From CAVREM01 sp963728825 (GTDB lineage: Bacteria > Acidobacteriota > Vicinamibacteria > Vicinamibacterales > CAVVIG01), in assembly GCA_963728825.1 (NCBI GenBank), contig CAVSLA010000006.1, forward strand, positions 248,001 through 312,000: 64,000 bases of DNA, in the 5' to 3' direction. The notes below the pieces were generated by a model. That model was not told where the DNA came from and did no database searches. It saw only the letters and a program-made list of their open reading frames with translations. Below are positions 57,296-64,000 of this stretch, in pieces. Position 1 is the first letter of the stretch. Each line of letters opens with the position of its first letter. The translations under genes and the position numbers were made by a program.

Positions 57296-58474
57296 TTACA
57301 GACGTTCGAAAATCCCGGCGGCGCCCATCCCGCCGCCGACACACATCGTCACCAGGCCGTAGCGCGCCTGGCGGCGCTTCATTTCATACAACAGCGTGGT
57401 CGTCAGCTTCGCTCCGGTGCAGCCGAGCGGATGACCGAGCGCGATGGCGCCGCCATTGACGTTCAGACGGTCGGGATCGATCGGCAGCTCCTTGAGGCAC
57501 GCCAGCACCTGCGCGGCAAAGGCCTCGTTCAACTCGACCAGATCGATGTCTTCGAGAGTCAAGCCGGCCCGTTTGAGCACCTTGCGGATGGCCGGCACCG
57601 GGCCGATACCGAACCGCTCGGGCTCGACGCCTGCCGTCGCGTACGCAACGAATCGTCCGAGCGGAGTGAGTCCACGCTCTTTGGCTACTGCCGCCGACGT
57701 GACGATCACCGCCGATGCCCCGTCGCTCGTCTGCGAGGCATTGCCGGCCGTCACTGTGCCATGGGCGTGAAAGGCCGGGCGAAGCCTGGCCAGCGCCTCG
57801 AGTGACGTGTCCCGCCGCGGTCCCTCGTCCGTCGTCATCGTGATCTCGGTGGCGGTCGGCCGCCCGCCGTTCTGCGCCTGAACGATGCGCGTCGTCACCG
57901 GGACGATCTCGTCGGCAAACCGGCCGGCGTCGATCGCCGCCACGGCCCGCTGGTGACTACGCAAAGCGAAGGCATCCTGTTCGTCGCGCGAGATCCCCGA
58001 CTCGCGGGCGTGGTTTTCGGCGACCAGACCGGTGCTCAGGTAGACGTCTGGATAGGTGTCGACCAGCACCGGGTTGGGCGCCACCTTGTGACCGCCCATC
58101 GGGACCAGGCTCATCGACTCGGTCCCGCCGGCGATGATCACATCCGCCGAGCCGCACATGACACGCTCGGCGGCGAAGGCGATGGCCTGCAGGCCGGACG
58201 AGCAGAATCGATTGACGGTCGTGGCCGACGCGGTCACTGGAATGCCGGCGCGAAGGCTGGCAATGCGCGCGACGTTCAGTCCCTGCTCGGCCTCGGGCAT
58301 GGCACAGCCGAGGATCACGTCCTCGATGTCGCCGGGTGCGATGCCGGTCGCGCGGCGCAGCGCGTCGGCGATGGCCGTGGCCGCCAACTCGTCGGGTCGA
58401 GCGCCACGCAGGGTTCCGGTCGGCGCCTTGCCGACCGGCGTGCGCACTGCTGAAACGATTACGGCGTCATTCAT
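57296..58474 (-). CDS. fadA: Acetyl-CoA acyltransferase (thiolase)
   Basis: This 392-aa thiolase catalyses the last step of beta-oxidation. The nucleophilic Cys is in TTVNRFCSSGLQAIAF, the catalytic His in GGAIALGHPLGCTGAK and the second Cys in MCVGGGMGAAGIFE. The ATG at 58474 overlaps the upstream alpha/beta-hydrolase stop by eight bases. The next gene downstream on the strand is the acyl-CoA dehydrogenase, separated by the repeat copy B region. Operon position, with FadN and FadE, matches the fadN-fadA-fadE order of Bacillus. Confidence 0.95.
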   Translation of the reverse strand: MNDAVIVSAVRTPVGKAPTGTLRGARPDELAATAIADALRRATGIAPGDIEDVILGCAMPEAEQGLNVARIASLRAGIPVTASATTVNRFCSSGLQAIAFAAERVMCGSADVIIAGGTESMSLVPMGGHKVAPNPVLVDTYPDVYLSTGLVAENHARESGISRDEQDAFALRSHQRAVAAIDAGRFADEIVPVTTRIVQAQNGGRPTATEITMTTDEGPRRDTSLEALARLRPAFHAHGTVTAGNASQTSDGASAVIVTSAAVAKERGLTPLGRFVAYATAGVEPERFGIGPVPAIRKVLKRAGLTLEDIDLVELNEAFAAQVLACLKELPIDPDRLNVNGGAIALGHPLGCTGAKLTTTLLYEMKRRQARYGLVTMCVGGGMGAAGIFERL

Positions 58475-59135
58475 AGTCACCCAGCAAATCTTCGATCGCA
58501 TCCGACACTTCGCCGACCTTGCCGTCGAACAGGTGATCGGCGGCGTCGATGACGACCAGCTCTTTGGGTTCGTGGGCCAGCGCGTAGAACTCGCGGACCT
58601 CCTTCAGCGGACAGACTTCGTCACGCTCGCCGTGAATGACGAACTTCGGTTTGGCGCTGTCGCGGACCGCCGAAAAGTCATAGCGATCGATGGGCATGGC
58701 AATGCCGATGAGTGCGCTGACGCGTGAGTCGGTGGCGCCGGTCGTCAGGGCAATCCACGATCCGAACGACATGCCGGCTGCCCACAAGCGGGCATCGGGG
58801 TAGCGCTGGTGCATGAAGTCGAGAGCGGCACGAAAGTCCTCCCGCTCGCCACGTCCCTCGTCAAACGCGCCATCGCTGCTGCCGGCGCCGCGAAAGTTGA
58901 ACCGCAGCACGGAACAGCCGATGCGGGCCAGCGCCTTCGCCGCCTGAAAGACCACTTTCGTGTGCATCGTGCCGCCGTATTGCGGATGCGGGTGTGCAAA
59001 CACGACGGCCGCCCGCAGTCCCCTGTCCGTCCGACCGATTTCGAGCAACCCATCGGCATTCACGCCGCGCGCCGCTGCAGGTTCATCGAGCAGCGCTTCG
59101 AGCCGGCCGGCCGGTCCGGTGATTTCACGCAGCAT
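58467..59135 (-). CDS. Alpha/beta-hydrolase (dienelactone-hydrolase-like)
   Basis: This 222-aa protein has VVFAHPHPQYGGTMHTKVV near the start, the nucleophile elbow WAAGMSFGSWIAL, an Asp in FVIHGERDEVCPL and His in VVIDAADHLFDG. It fits small alpha/beta-hydrolases that cleave esters or thioesters. A role in fatty acid metabolism is likely from its position between the hydrolase and thiolase genes. It overlaps thiolase by eight bases and the second hydrolase by 11. Confidence 0.88.
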   Translation of the reverse strand: MLREITGPAGRLEALLDEPAAARGVNADGLLEIGRTDRGLRAAVVFAHPHPQYGGTMHTKVVFQAAKALARIGCSVLRFNFRGAGSSDGAFDEGRGEREDFRAALDFMHQRYPDARLWAAGMSFGSWIALTTGATDSRVSALIGIAMPIDRYDFSAVRDSAKPKFVIHGERDEVCPLKEVREFYALAHEPKELVVIDAADHLFDGKVGEVSDAIEDLLGDYE

Positions 59136-59922
59136 GGTTCTGCCATTGCAGCGAATCGACGAAATCCCGGACGAGCGCGGCGAAGCCGTCGGGTCTCGTC
59201 ACACAGCCGATGTGTCCGGTCCGATCAAGCGTGACCGCCTTCGCGTGGCTGATGACCTGCGCATACGCGGAGGTCGTGTCCGCCGGCACGACGTGGTCGA
59301 GATTCGGATCGCCACTCATGACCAGGGTCGGCGCCGAGACCTTCGAGGCCTCGCGCATGAAATCAACCGTGGCGATCAACTCGGCGCGCTGCGCCATGCG
59401 GCCGAGCATCACCGGCGCGCTGACGATGGTCTTCAGCTGCCACCATGCGAAGCGAAGCCGCGCGCCGCGGCCGGGAATCGCTCGCGCGATTTCGCGCCGC
59501 AGTCGCCGCGGCGTCTCGGCGAGAAATACCGGTGCAAACAGCCAGGGGAGACGCGCATACAGCTGATGGCGCTTCTTCAAGTGCCAGCCGGGCCCGGGCG
59601 TCGATACCAGAATCAGCGCCGCCGTCCGTTCGGGACGCTCGGCGGCAAAGCGCAGCGCGGCCACGCCGCCGAACGAGACGCCGCAAATCACCGCCCGCTC
59701 GACGCCGCGGGCATCGAGAGCGGCGGCAATCTGCTCGGTAAAGTTGTCGATGCCCCGCCGGCTGTCGATCCGCGGGCAGCCCAGCTCGCCGCACAGCGAG
59801 AACGTGATCACGCGAAACGAGCGCGCCAGCGCATCAACGGCCGGCGCGAAATACTCCCAGCGCCCTTGAACGCCGGGCACGATGACCAGCGGAATTCCCG
59901 ATCCTCGATCGACGATGTGCAT
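59125..59922 (-). CDS. Alpha/beta-hydrolase
   Basis: This 265-aa protein has the oxyanion region PLVIVPGVQGRWEYFAP, the nucleophile elbow AVICGVSFGGVAALRF, and a C-terminal His in DRTGHIGCVTRPDG. An acidic residue lies in VMSGDPNLDHVVP. It is a typical lipase/esterase-like alpha/beta-hydrolase of unknown substrate. It overlaps the next hydrolase gene by 11 bases and lies downstream of a hairpin, so it starts a separate transcript or is weakly read through from the FadN gene. Confidence 0.88.
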   Translation of the reverse strand: MHIVDRGSGIPLVIVPGVQGRWEYFAPAVDALARSFRVITFSLCGELGCPRIDSRRGIDNFTEQIAAALDARGVERAVICGVSFGGVAALRFAAERPERTAALILVSTPGPGWHLKKRHQLYARLPWLFAPVFLAETPRRLRREIARAIPGRGARLRFAWWQLKTIVSAPVMLGRMAQRAELIATVDFMREASKVSAPTLVMSGDPNLDHVVPADTTSAYAQVISHAKAVTLDRTGHIGCVTRPDGFAALVRDFVDSLQWQNHAA

Positions 59923-59950
59923 GGTCGTTTCCGACGGCTCCTTCGTTCCC

Positions 59951-59972
59951 GCCGGGTCTGAACAGACCCGGC
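59951..59972 (-). terminator. Hairpin GCCGGGTCTG-loop-CAGACCCGGC
   Basis: A perfect 10-bp stem in the gap between the FadN-like gene stop and the hydrolase start. It is almost the same as the hairpin at 49757-49778. No long T-run follows. Confidence 0.6.
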
Positions 59973-59983
59973 CTACATACGCC

Positions 59984-62260
59984 TCAGTTCTTCAATGTCT
60001 TCCCCGTCTTCAACGTGTATTGAATCCGCTCCAGCGTTTTTCGCTCGCCGCACAACCTGACGAACGCTTCGCGTTCGAGCTCGAGGAGATAGTCTTCAGT
60101 GACAGTGGTCTGATGCGGCAGCGAGCCGCCGGCCAGGACGCGAGCCAGCGCGCGCCCGACCACGGCGTCGTGATCGCCGATCCGGCCGGCCCGCCACGCG
60201 AGGTGCACGCCGAGGTTCAAGGCCGCCAGCAGCGTGTCGCCGCCGACCGCGACCGAGGTGCGCTTCGGCGGCGGATGGAATCCATCACGCGCCCGCGACA
60301 ACGCCAGAGCCTTGGCGTCCGCCATCAGCCGCTCGCGATTCATCGTGATGCCGTCGACCTCTCTCACGTAGCCGAGTTGCCGGGCGTGCGCGGCGCTGGT
60401 CGATACCTTGCCGAACCCGATGGTCTCGAACACCGGCTGCACGATGTTCAGGAGATCACCATGCCCGGCGCCGTTGGCAGTGGCGCGGGACAGCATTTCC
60501 TTGGTGCCGCCGCCGGCCGGAATCAAGCCGACCCCGACTTCGACGAGACCGATGTAGCTTTCCGCGGCGGCCTGCACTCGATCGGCGTGCAGCAGGATTT
60601 CGCACCCGCCGCCAAGCGTCATCCCGGCCGGGCAGACGACAACCGGTACGGCCGCATAGCGCAGAGCCTGCGTCGTTCGCTGCAGACTCCGCACCATCAG
60701 ATCGATCTCGTCCCAGTTGCCTTCCTGCGCCTCCAGCAGCACCAGCATCAGGTTGGCGCCCACCGAGAAATCCGGTGCGTCGTTGCCGATGACCAGTGCC
60801 GCGAAGTTCTTCTCCGCCTCCTTCACGCCGGCGTCGAGCATGCCGACCGTGTCGCCACCGATCGCGTTCATCTTCGAATGGAATTCGACCGCGAGTACGC
60901 CGTCGCCCAGGTCGACCAGACTGGCGCCCGCGTTGCGCCGGACGATGCGCTGCTGATCCTTGGCGGCGCGCAGGATCTGCAGATCGGGGGCGGCCGGTGG
61001 CAGCGAACCTTCGCGAAAACGATCGCGGCCGCGGCGCAGCAGGTCCTCGAGCAGCGGCGGGACACTCGGCAACGCGAGCGCGGTGACGACTTTCTGGACG
61101 CCGAGCGCATCCCAGATCTCGAACGGTCCCAGCTCCCAGCCGAAGCCCCACTTCATCGCGCGATCGACGTCGTCAATCGAGTGGGCCACCTCGGGCGTCA
61201 CCTGCGCGGTGTAGACCAGCGTCGAGCCGAGGGTGTCGCGCAGGAACGCACCGGTCTTGTCGGATGCGAAGAACAACGTCCGCAGCCGTTCACCGACGTC
61301 GTCGATGGTCTTGGCCGCTTCGAGAGCGGGCAGACGTGCCGGCTGTTGTGCCCGATACGTGAACGTCTTCGGATCGAGCGTGAGAATGTCGCCGCCTTCT
61401 TTCCGGTAGAACCCGCTGCGCGCCTTCTCGCCGACCCAGCCCCGTTCGATGAGCCCTTTGATCAGTGCGGGCAGCGCAAAGGCCGCACGCGACTCCCCTT
61501 CGGGTAACCGTTCGGCGAGATTGGCCGCGACGTGTCCGAGCACGTCGATGCCGGCGATGTCCATCGTGCGAAACGTGGCGCTCTTGGGCCGGCCGATCGC
61601 CGGGCCGGTGATCGCGTCGATCTCCTCTATGGAGAATTCGCCGGATTCGAGCACGCGAAGCGTCTGCATGACGCCGTACAAGCCGATGCGGTTGGCGATG
61701 AAATTCGGCGTGTCCTTGGCGATGACGACGCCCTTGCCGAGCTGATGATCGGCGAACGCGGAAACCCGCGCGACAACCGCCGCGTCGGTCTCCGCCGTGG
61801 GAATCACCTCGAGGAGGCGCAGATATCGCGGCGGATTGAAGAAGTGCGTGCCGAGCCAGTGTCGCCTGAACTCGTCGCCGCGGCCTTCGGCGAGCGAACC
61901 AATCGGGATGCCTGAGGTGTTCGACGAGACAATCGTTCCGGGCCGGCGCACGCGTTCGATCTGCTCGAGCAGCGTCCGCTTGACCGCTGCCTGCTCGATG
62001 ACCGCCTCGATGATCCAGTCGGCGCCGGAGAGCGATTCCATGTCGCGATCGAAGCCGCCGACGCTGATGAGCGCCGCCGCTTCCCGCGTGAAGAACGGGT
62101 CGGGCCTGAGCGAGATCGCCCGCTTCAGCCCCTCGCGCGCGATCTCCGCGGTCATGTCGAGCAGCCTGGTCACCATCCCGGCGTTCGCCAGGTGGGCGGC
62201 AATCTGTGCGCCCATCGTGCCGGCGCCGAGGACCGCGACCGATCGAATATCCGGCGTCAT
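59984..62260 (-). CDS. fadN: FadN-like 3-hydroxyacyl-CoA dehydrogenase/enoyl-CoA hydratase
   Basis: This 758-aa fusion carries beta-oxidation steps two and three. The N-terminal hydroxyacyl-CoA dehydrogenase part has NAD motif VAVLGAGTMGAQIAAHLANAG and THFFNPPRYLRLLEVIPTAET. The C-terminal enoyl-CoA hydratase part has DFSVGANLMLVLLE and GMTLGGGCEILLHADRVQAAAES. The dehydrogenase precedes the hydratase, unlike E. coli FadB, so it matches Bacillus FadN. The start overlaps the TetR regulator stop by four bases, so the regulator and this gene are coupled. Confidence 0.94.
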   Translation of the reverse strand: MTPDIRSVAVLGAGTMGAQIAAHLANAGMVTRLLDMTAEIAREGLKRAISLRPDPFFTREAAALISVGGFDRDMESLSGADWIIEAVIEQAAVKRTLLEQIERVRRPGTIVSSNTSGIPIGSLAEGRGDEFRRHWLGTHFFNPPRYLRLLEVIPTAETDAAVVARVSAFADHQLGKGVVIAKDTPNFIANRIGLYGVMQTLRVLESGEFSIEEIDAITGPAIGRPKSATFRTMDIAGIDVLGHVAANLAERLPEGESRAAFALPALIKGLIERGWVGEKARSGFYRKEGGDILTLDPKTFTYRAQQPARLPALEAAKTIDDVGERLRTLFFASDKTGAFLRDTLGSTLVYTAQVTPEVAHSIDDVDRAMKWGFGWELGPFEIWDALGVQKVVTALALPSVPPLLEDLLRRGRDRFREGSLPPAAPDLQILRAAKDQQRIVRRNAGASLVDLGDGVLAVEFHSKMNAIGGDTVGMLDAGVKEAEKNFAALVIGNDAPDFSVGANLMLVLLEAQEGNWDEIDLMVRSLQRTTQALRYAAVPVVVCPAGMTLGGGCEILLHADRVQAAAESYIGLVEVGVGLIPAGGGTKEMLSRATANGAGHGDLLNIVQPVFETIGFGKVSTSAAHARQLGYVREVDGITMNRERLMADAKALALSRARDGFHPPPKRTSVAVGGDTLLAALNLGVHLAWRAGRIGDHDAVVGRALARVLAGGSLPHQTTVTEDYLLELEREAFVRLCGERKTLERIQYTLKTGKTLKN

Positions 62261-62871
62261 CGAGCCGCCGCCCCCCGGAGAAAGAGATCGACCACCTGCT
62301 CCGCTTCGGCTTCGAGCGAATAGCGGCGGCTGCTCAGAATCCAGTTGGTTGCCATCTCGTCGAGCGCTCCGAAGAACATTTTCGCAGCGGTCGTCGGATT
62401 GAAATCGGGGCGGAACACGCCTGCGGATTGGCCGTCGGCGAATGCCGAGCGGATATGTCCCAGGTAATCCCTGAGCAGGCTCGACGACAGGCGTTCCATG
62501 AACTTGACCGACTGCCGCAACTCGACCTGGAAGACGATCGCGAGATTGCGGTCGCGCCCGAGCCGGGCCAGGTGCAGACGCGCCAGCAACCGCAGCCGCT
62601 CCGCCGGATCGCGCACGTCCGCGGCTGCCGCCCGTACCTCCGCAAACGCCTCGCGCATCGTCCGCTCGAACACTTGGATCAGCAGGTCGTCCTTGCTGCG
62701 GAAGTAGAGATAGACGGTGCCGGCCGCCACGCCGGCGGCGCGGGCGACATCAGCGACTTGCGCATTGAAGAAGCCGCGATCGGCGAACACGTCGATGGCG
62801 GCGCGCAGAATCGCGTCGCGTTTGGGTGCGGGTGGCGCATCGGCGCGGCGTCGCGCGGATAATGTCGGCAT
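62257..62871 (-). CDS. fadR: TetR-family regulator, FadR-like
   Basis: This 204-aa repressor has an N-terminal TetR helix-turn-helix (KRDAILRAAIDVFADRGFFN then VADVARAAGVAAGTVYLYFRSKDDLL) and a helical C-terminal ligand domain. The Bacillus-type FadR is of this family, binds acyl-CoA and represses fad genes. A perfect FadR box lies seven bases upstream of the ATG at 62871, so it very likely represses itself and the coupled fadN gene. Release by long-chain acyl-CoA is inferred from the family. Confidence 0.9.
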   Translation of the reverse strand: MPTLSARRRADAPPAPKRDAILRAAIDVFADRGFFNAQVADVARAAGVAAGTVYLYFRSKDDLLIQVFERTMREAFAEVRAAAADVRDPAERLRLLARLHLARLGRDRNLAIVFQVELRQSVKFMERLSSSLLRDYLGHIRSAFADGQSAGVFRPDFNPTTAAKMFFGALDEMATNWILSSRRYSLEAEAEQVVDLFLRGAAAR

Positions 62872-62877
62872 ACGCTA

Positions 62878-62897
62878 CTGAATGAATGTTCATTCAG
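62878..62897. promoter_or_regulatory. FadR box
   Basis: CTGAATGAATGTTCATTCAG is a perfect 9-bp inverted repeat around TG and closely matches the Bacillus FadR consensus TGAATGAnTAnTCATTCA. It lies between the fadR start and the predicted -35. Confidence 0.9.
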
Positions 62898-62908
62898 GTG
62901 CGGGGAGA

Positions 62909-62914
62909 TGTCAA
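62909..62914 (-). promoter_or_regulatory. -35 element of the fadR operon promoter
   Basis: The minus strand reads TTGACA. A -10 at the right distance would fall inside the FadR box at about 62886-62891, so the repressor would cover the promoter. Confidence 0.5.
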
Positions 62915-62921
62915 TATCCTC

Positions 62922-62977
62922 GGGTGCCGGGTGCCGGGTGCCGGGTGCCGGGTGCCGGGTGCCGGGTGCTGGGTGCT
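62922..62977 (+). repeat. Heptamer array (GGGTGCC) upstream of the four-helix-bundle gene
   Basis: Eight consecutive units are seen: five GGGTGCC and three GGGTGCT. They start 25 bases from the FadR box. An inverted counterpart follows the gene at 63450-63501. Confidence 0.95.
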
Positions 62978-63057
62978 GGGTGCTTCAATGCGTGCAAAGA
63001 GTTTGGATGGGGGTTGGTTCCTGGCTGGGTTGGAGGTGGGTTGCTCCGTGCGGGAGC

Positions 63058-63450
63058 ATGGTTGTACGGCGATATCAGGATCTGGTGTGCTGGCAGCTGG
63101 CGAACGATCTCAAACGGGAAGTCTATCGACTGCTGAACGAGTCTCAGACGGCGCGCAACGACTTCGACTTCGTGAGTCAGCTGAGGGACGCTGCGAGTTC
63201 GGGACCAGCGAACCTCTCTGAGGCGTTCGCCTACTACCGTCACAAGGAAGCCGCTCGATTCGCCCGTATCGCGAAGGCGTCTTTGACCGAGACTCACAAT
63301 CATCTCGCCGACGGCGTCGACCGTCAGCACTGGACTGCCGACCGTTGCAAGCCCGCGCGCACCCTCGCCGATCGCGCGCTTGGTGCCACAACCCGGTGGC
63401 TTGCTTACCTGTCCTCTTCAAACGAGCCGGAATCTCATTGGAAGCGCTAG
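63058..63450 (+). CDS. Four-helix-bundle protein (23S rRNA intervening-sequence/Avd-like)
   Basis: This 130-aa protein matches the four-helix-bundle family (S23-like) found in rRNA intervening sequences and in diversity-generating retroelements as Avd. Family features are RYQDLVCWQLANDLKREVYRLL, DFVSQLRDAASSGPANLSEAF, HKEAARFARIAKASLTETHNHL and DRCKPARTLADRALGATTRWL. The ATG at 63058 gives the family N-terminus, while the longer frame upstream only translates the heptamer array. It is bracketed by inverted 7-bp arrays. No rRNA or reverse transcriptase is present, so its biology is open. Confidence 0.85.
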   Translation: MVVRRYQDLVCWQLANDLKREVYRLLNESQTARNDFDFVSQLRDAASSGPANLSEAFAYYRHKEAARFARIAKASLTETHNHLADGVDRQHWTADRCKPARTLADRALGATTRWLAYLSSSNEPESHWKR

Positions 63451-63501
63451 CACCCAGCACCGCGAAGCACCCTGCACGCGGCCCCCTGCACCCGGCACCT
63501 G
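63450..63501 (-). repeat. Inverted heptamer array downstream of the four-helix-bundle gene
   Basis: Seven units of consensus GCACCCN (reverse complement NGGGTGC) are visible from the stop codon on, with a three-base insertion after the second. They are inverted relative to the array at 62922-62977. Confidence 0.75.
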
Positions 63502-63503
63502 CT

Positions 63504-64000
63504 CTACCGCCACCTGATGAGAATCGTCTCCCGATCGAACACGGCGACGCTCAGCATGGCGAGCAACAGCCAGAGGACGAGCAGACCGGCACCGATTACC
63601 AGCAGCATGCTGGCGGAGAGCCACAACGTCCCCGCGAACTGGGCGACGAGCAGGGCGGAGAGCGGCACCACGAAGAACACGCCGAACTGCTGCGCCGTAC
63701 GGGCGTCGTTGACGCGTGACGAGATCAGGATGGCCAGCTGCAGTGACACGAGCGCCGCCGCCGGACCGACCAGCAGGATCAGGATGGCGCTGCGCAGGTC
63801 GCCCATCGCTCTGAGGACGCCGGGCTCGGCGAATAGCGCAATCCCGGCGAAATAGAGTGCCAGCCCGGTCAGCGCAATCACCAGCGTCGGCAGGAGCGCG
63901 CCGAGGACCTTGGCGACCAGAAGATCGAAGGTGCCAATCGGCGTCGCCAGCAAGGGCTCAAGCGTCCGCGCTTGTTTCTCGCCGACCACTGAATGGGCCG
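63504..64000 (-). CDS. ABC-2-type transporter permease, C-terminal part
   Basis: The gene continues off the right edge, because the frame is open to 64000 on the minus strand. The visible 165 codons encode an ABC-2/NatB-like permease with the segment VVGEKQARTLEPLLATPI typical of the family. About five hydrophobic helices follow (for example VLGALLPTLVIALTGLALYF and FFVVPLSALLVAQFAGTLWL). It likely exports an unknown substrate with an ATPase encoded outside the window. Confidence 0.88.
   Translation of the reverse strand, partial: AHSVVGEKQARTLEPLLATPIGTFDLLVAKVLGALLPTLVIALTGLALYFAGIALFAEPGVLRAMGDLRSAILILLVGPAAALVSLQLAILISSRVNDARTAQQFGVFFVVPLSALLVAQFAGTLWLSASMLLVIGAGLLVLWLLLAMLSVAVFDRETILIRWR

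Noticed and set aside
57141..57344. Upstream extension of the acyl-CoA dehydrogenase
   Set aside because: The residues translate repeat copy B. The ATG at 57140 has GAGGAG directly upstream.
62908..63057. N-terminal extension of the four-helix-bundle protein
   Set aside because: It only translates the GGGTGCC array (repeating GCRVPGA-like residues). The family N-terminus starts at 63058.
1..64000. tRNA, tmRNA and rRNA genes
   Set aside because: No cloverleaf or conserved rRNA sequence was recognised by eye. A covariance search would be decisive.

Overview
The window is about 64 kb of GC-rich (roughly 65 percent), gene-dense DNA from a Gram-negative bacterium. Oar-type TonB receptors with carboxypeptidase-like N-terminal domains, squalene genes hpnCDE, a Ser/Thr-kinase-like protein, a PduO-type adenosyltransferase and many dispersed microrepeats point to an Acidobacteriota chromosome, most plausibly Vicinamibacteria-like. 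This is an inference from gene content, not a database result. I found no rRNA, tRNA, CRISPR array, phage or plasmid genes. The first and last genes are cut by the window edges.

Layout. 1-4199: end of a tad/Flp pilus cluster (TadA, TadB, TadC), an AAA+ ATPase and a DUF192 protein. 4200-5353: Smr protein, QueF and an HU-like protein. 5454-12292 (minus strand): a 79-aa protein, a sensor kinase, a solute-binding lipoprotein, a 32-codon peptide gene, a radical SAM/SPASM enzyme and an NtrC-type regulator. A -24/-12 (sigma-54) promoter lies in front of the radical SAM gene. I read this as a candidate modified-peptide signalling system. 12362-16156: Lpd, an acyltransferase E2 and LipB (lipoate-dependent dehydrogenase complex). 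16241-26847: mixed housekeeping and regulatory genes, including an ECF sigma factor, a degenerate malate dehydrogenase homologue, a pseudokinase, YgfZ, and a short MutY next to MutT. 27351-31592: hpnC-hpnD-hpnE-thiI, all overlapping. 31630-36824: aldolase, Nudix hydrolase, peptide deformylase and a double-length ThyX homologue. 36834-37790: a RAYT-type transposase bracketed by 11-bp tandem repeats. 37801-38435: a thioesterase and a glutaredoxin-like protein that looks like a Uxx-star selenoprotein. 38533-43862: an ABC ATPase, FtsX-like permease, LolA-like protein and outer-membrane barrel protein that could form one envelope transport route. 43866-55251: MBL and M20 hydrolases, two large TonB receptors, a SirB1-like protein, a HAD phosphatase and a DUF1684 lipoprotein. 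55344-62871: a fatty-acid beta-oxidation cluster (acyl-CoA dehydrogenase, thiolase, two hydrolases, FadN-like enzyme) under a TetR-type FadR with a perfect FadR box. 62922-63501: a four-helix-bundle gene between inverted heptamer arrays. The window ends in an ABC-2 permease.

Three themes cut across the genes. First, several unrelated microrepeat families occur: 11-bp RAYT-linked repeats, 7-bp arrays, and a roughly 110-bp element with a covarying hairpin that sits just upstream of genes. Second, several genes have a TATAAT-like box only 9-12 bp before the start codon, which suggests leaderless transcripts. Third, two genes and perhaps a third look frameshifted by one extra base in a short homopolymer, so assembly error must be considered before biology is inferred from those breaks.
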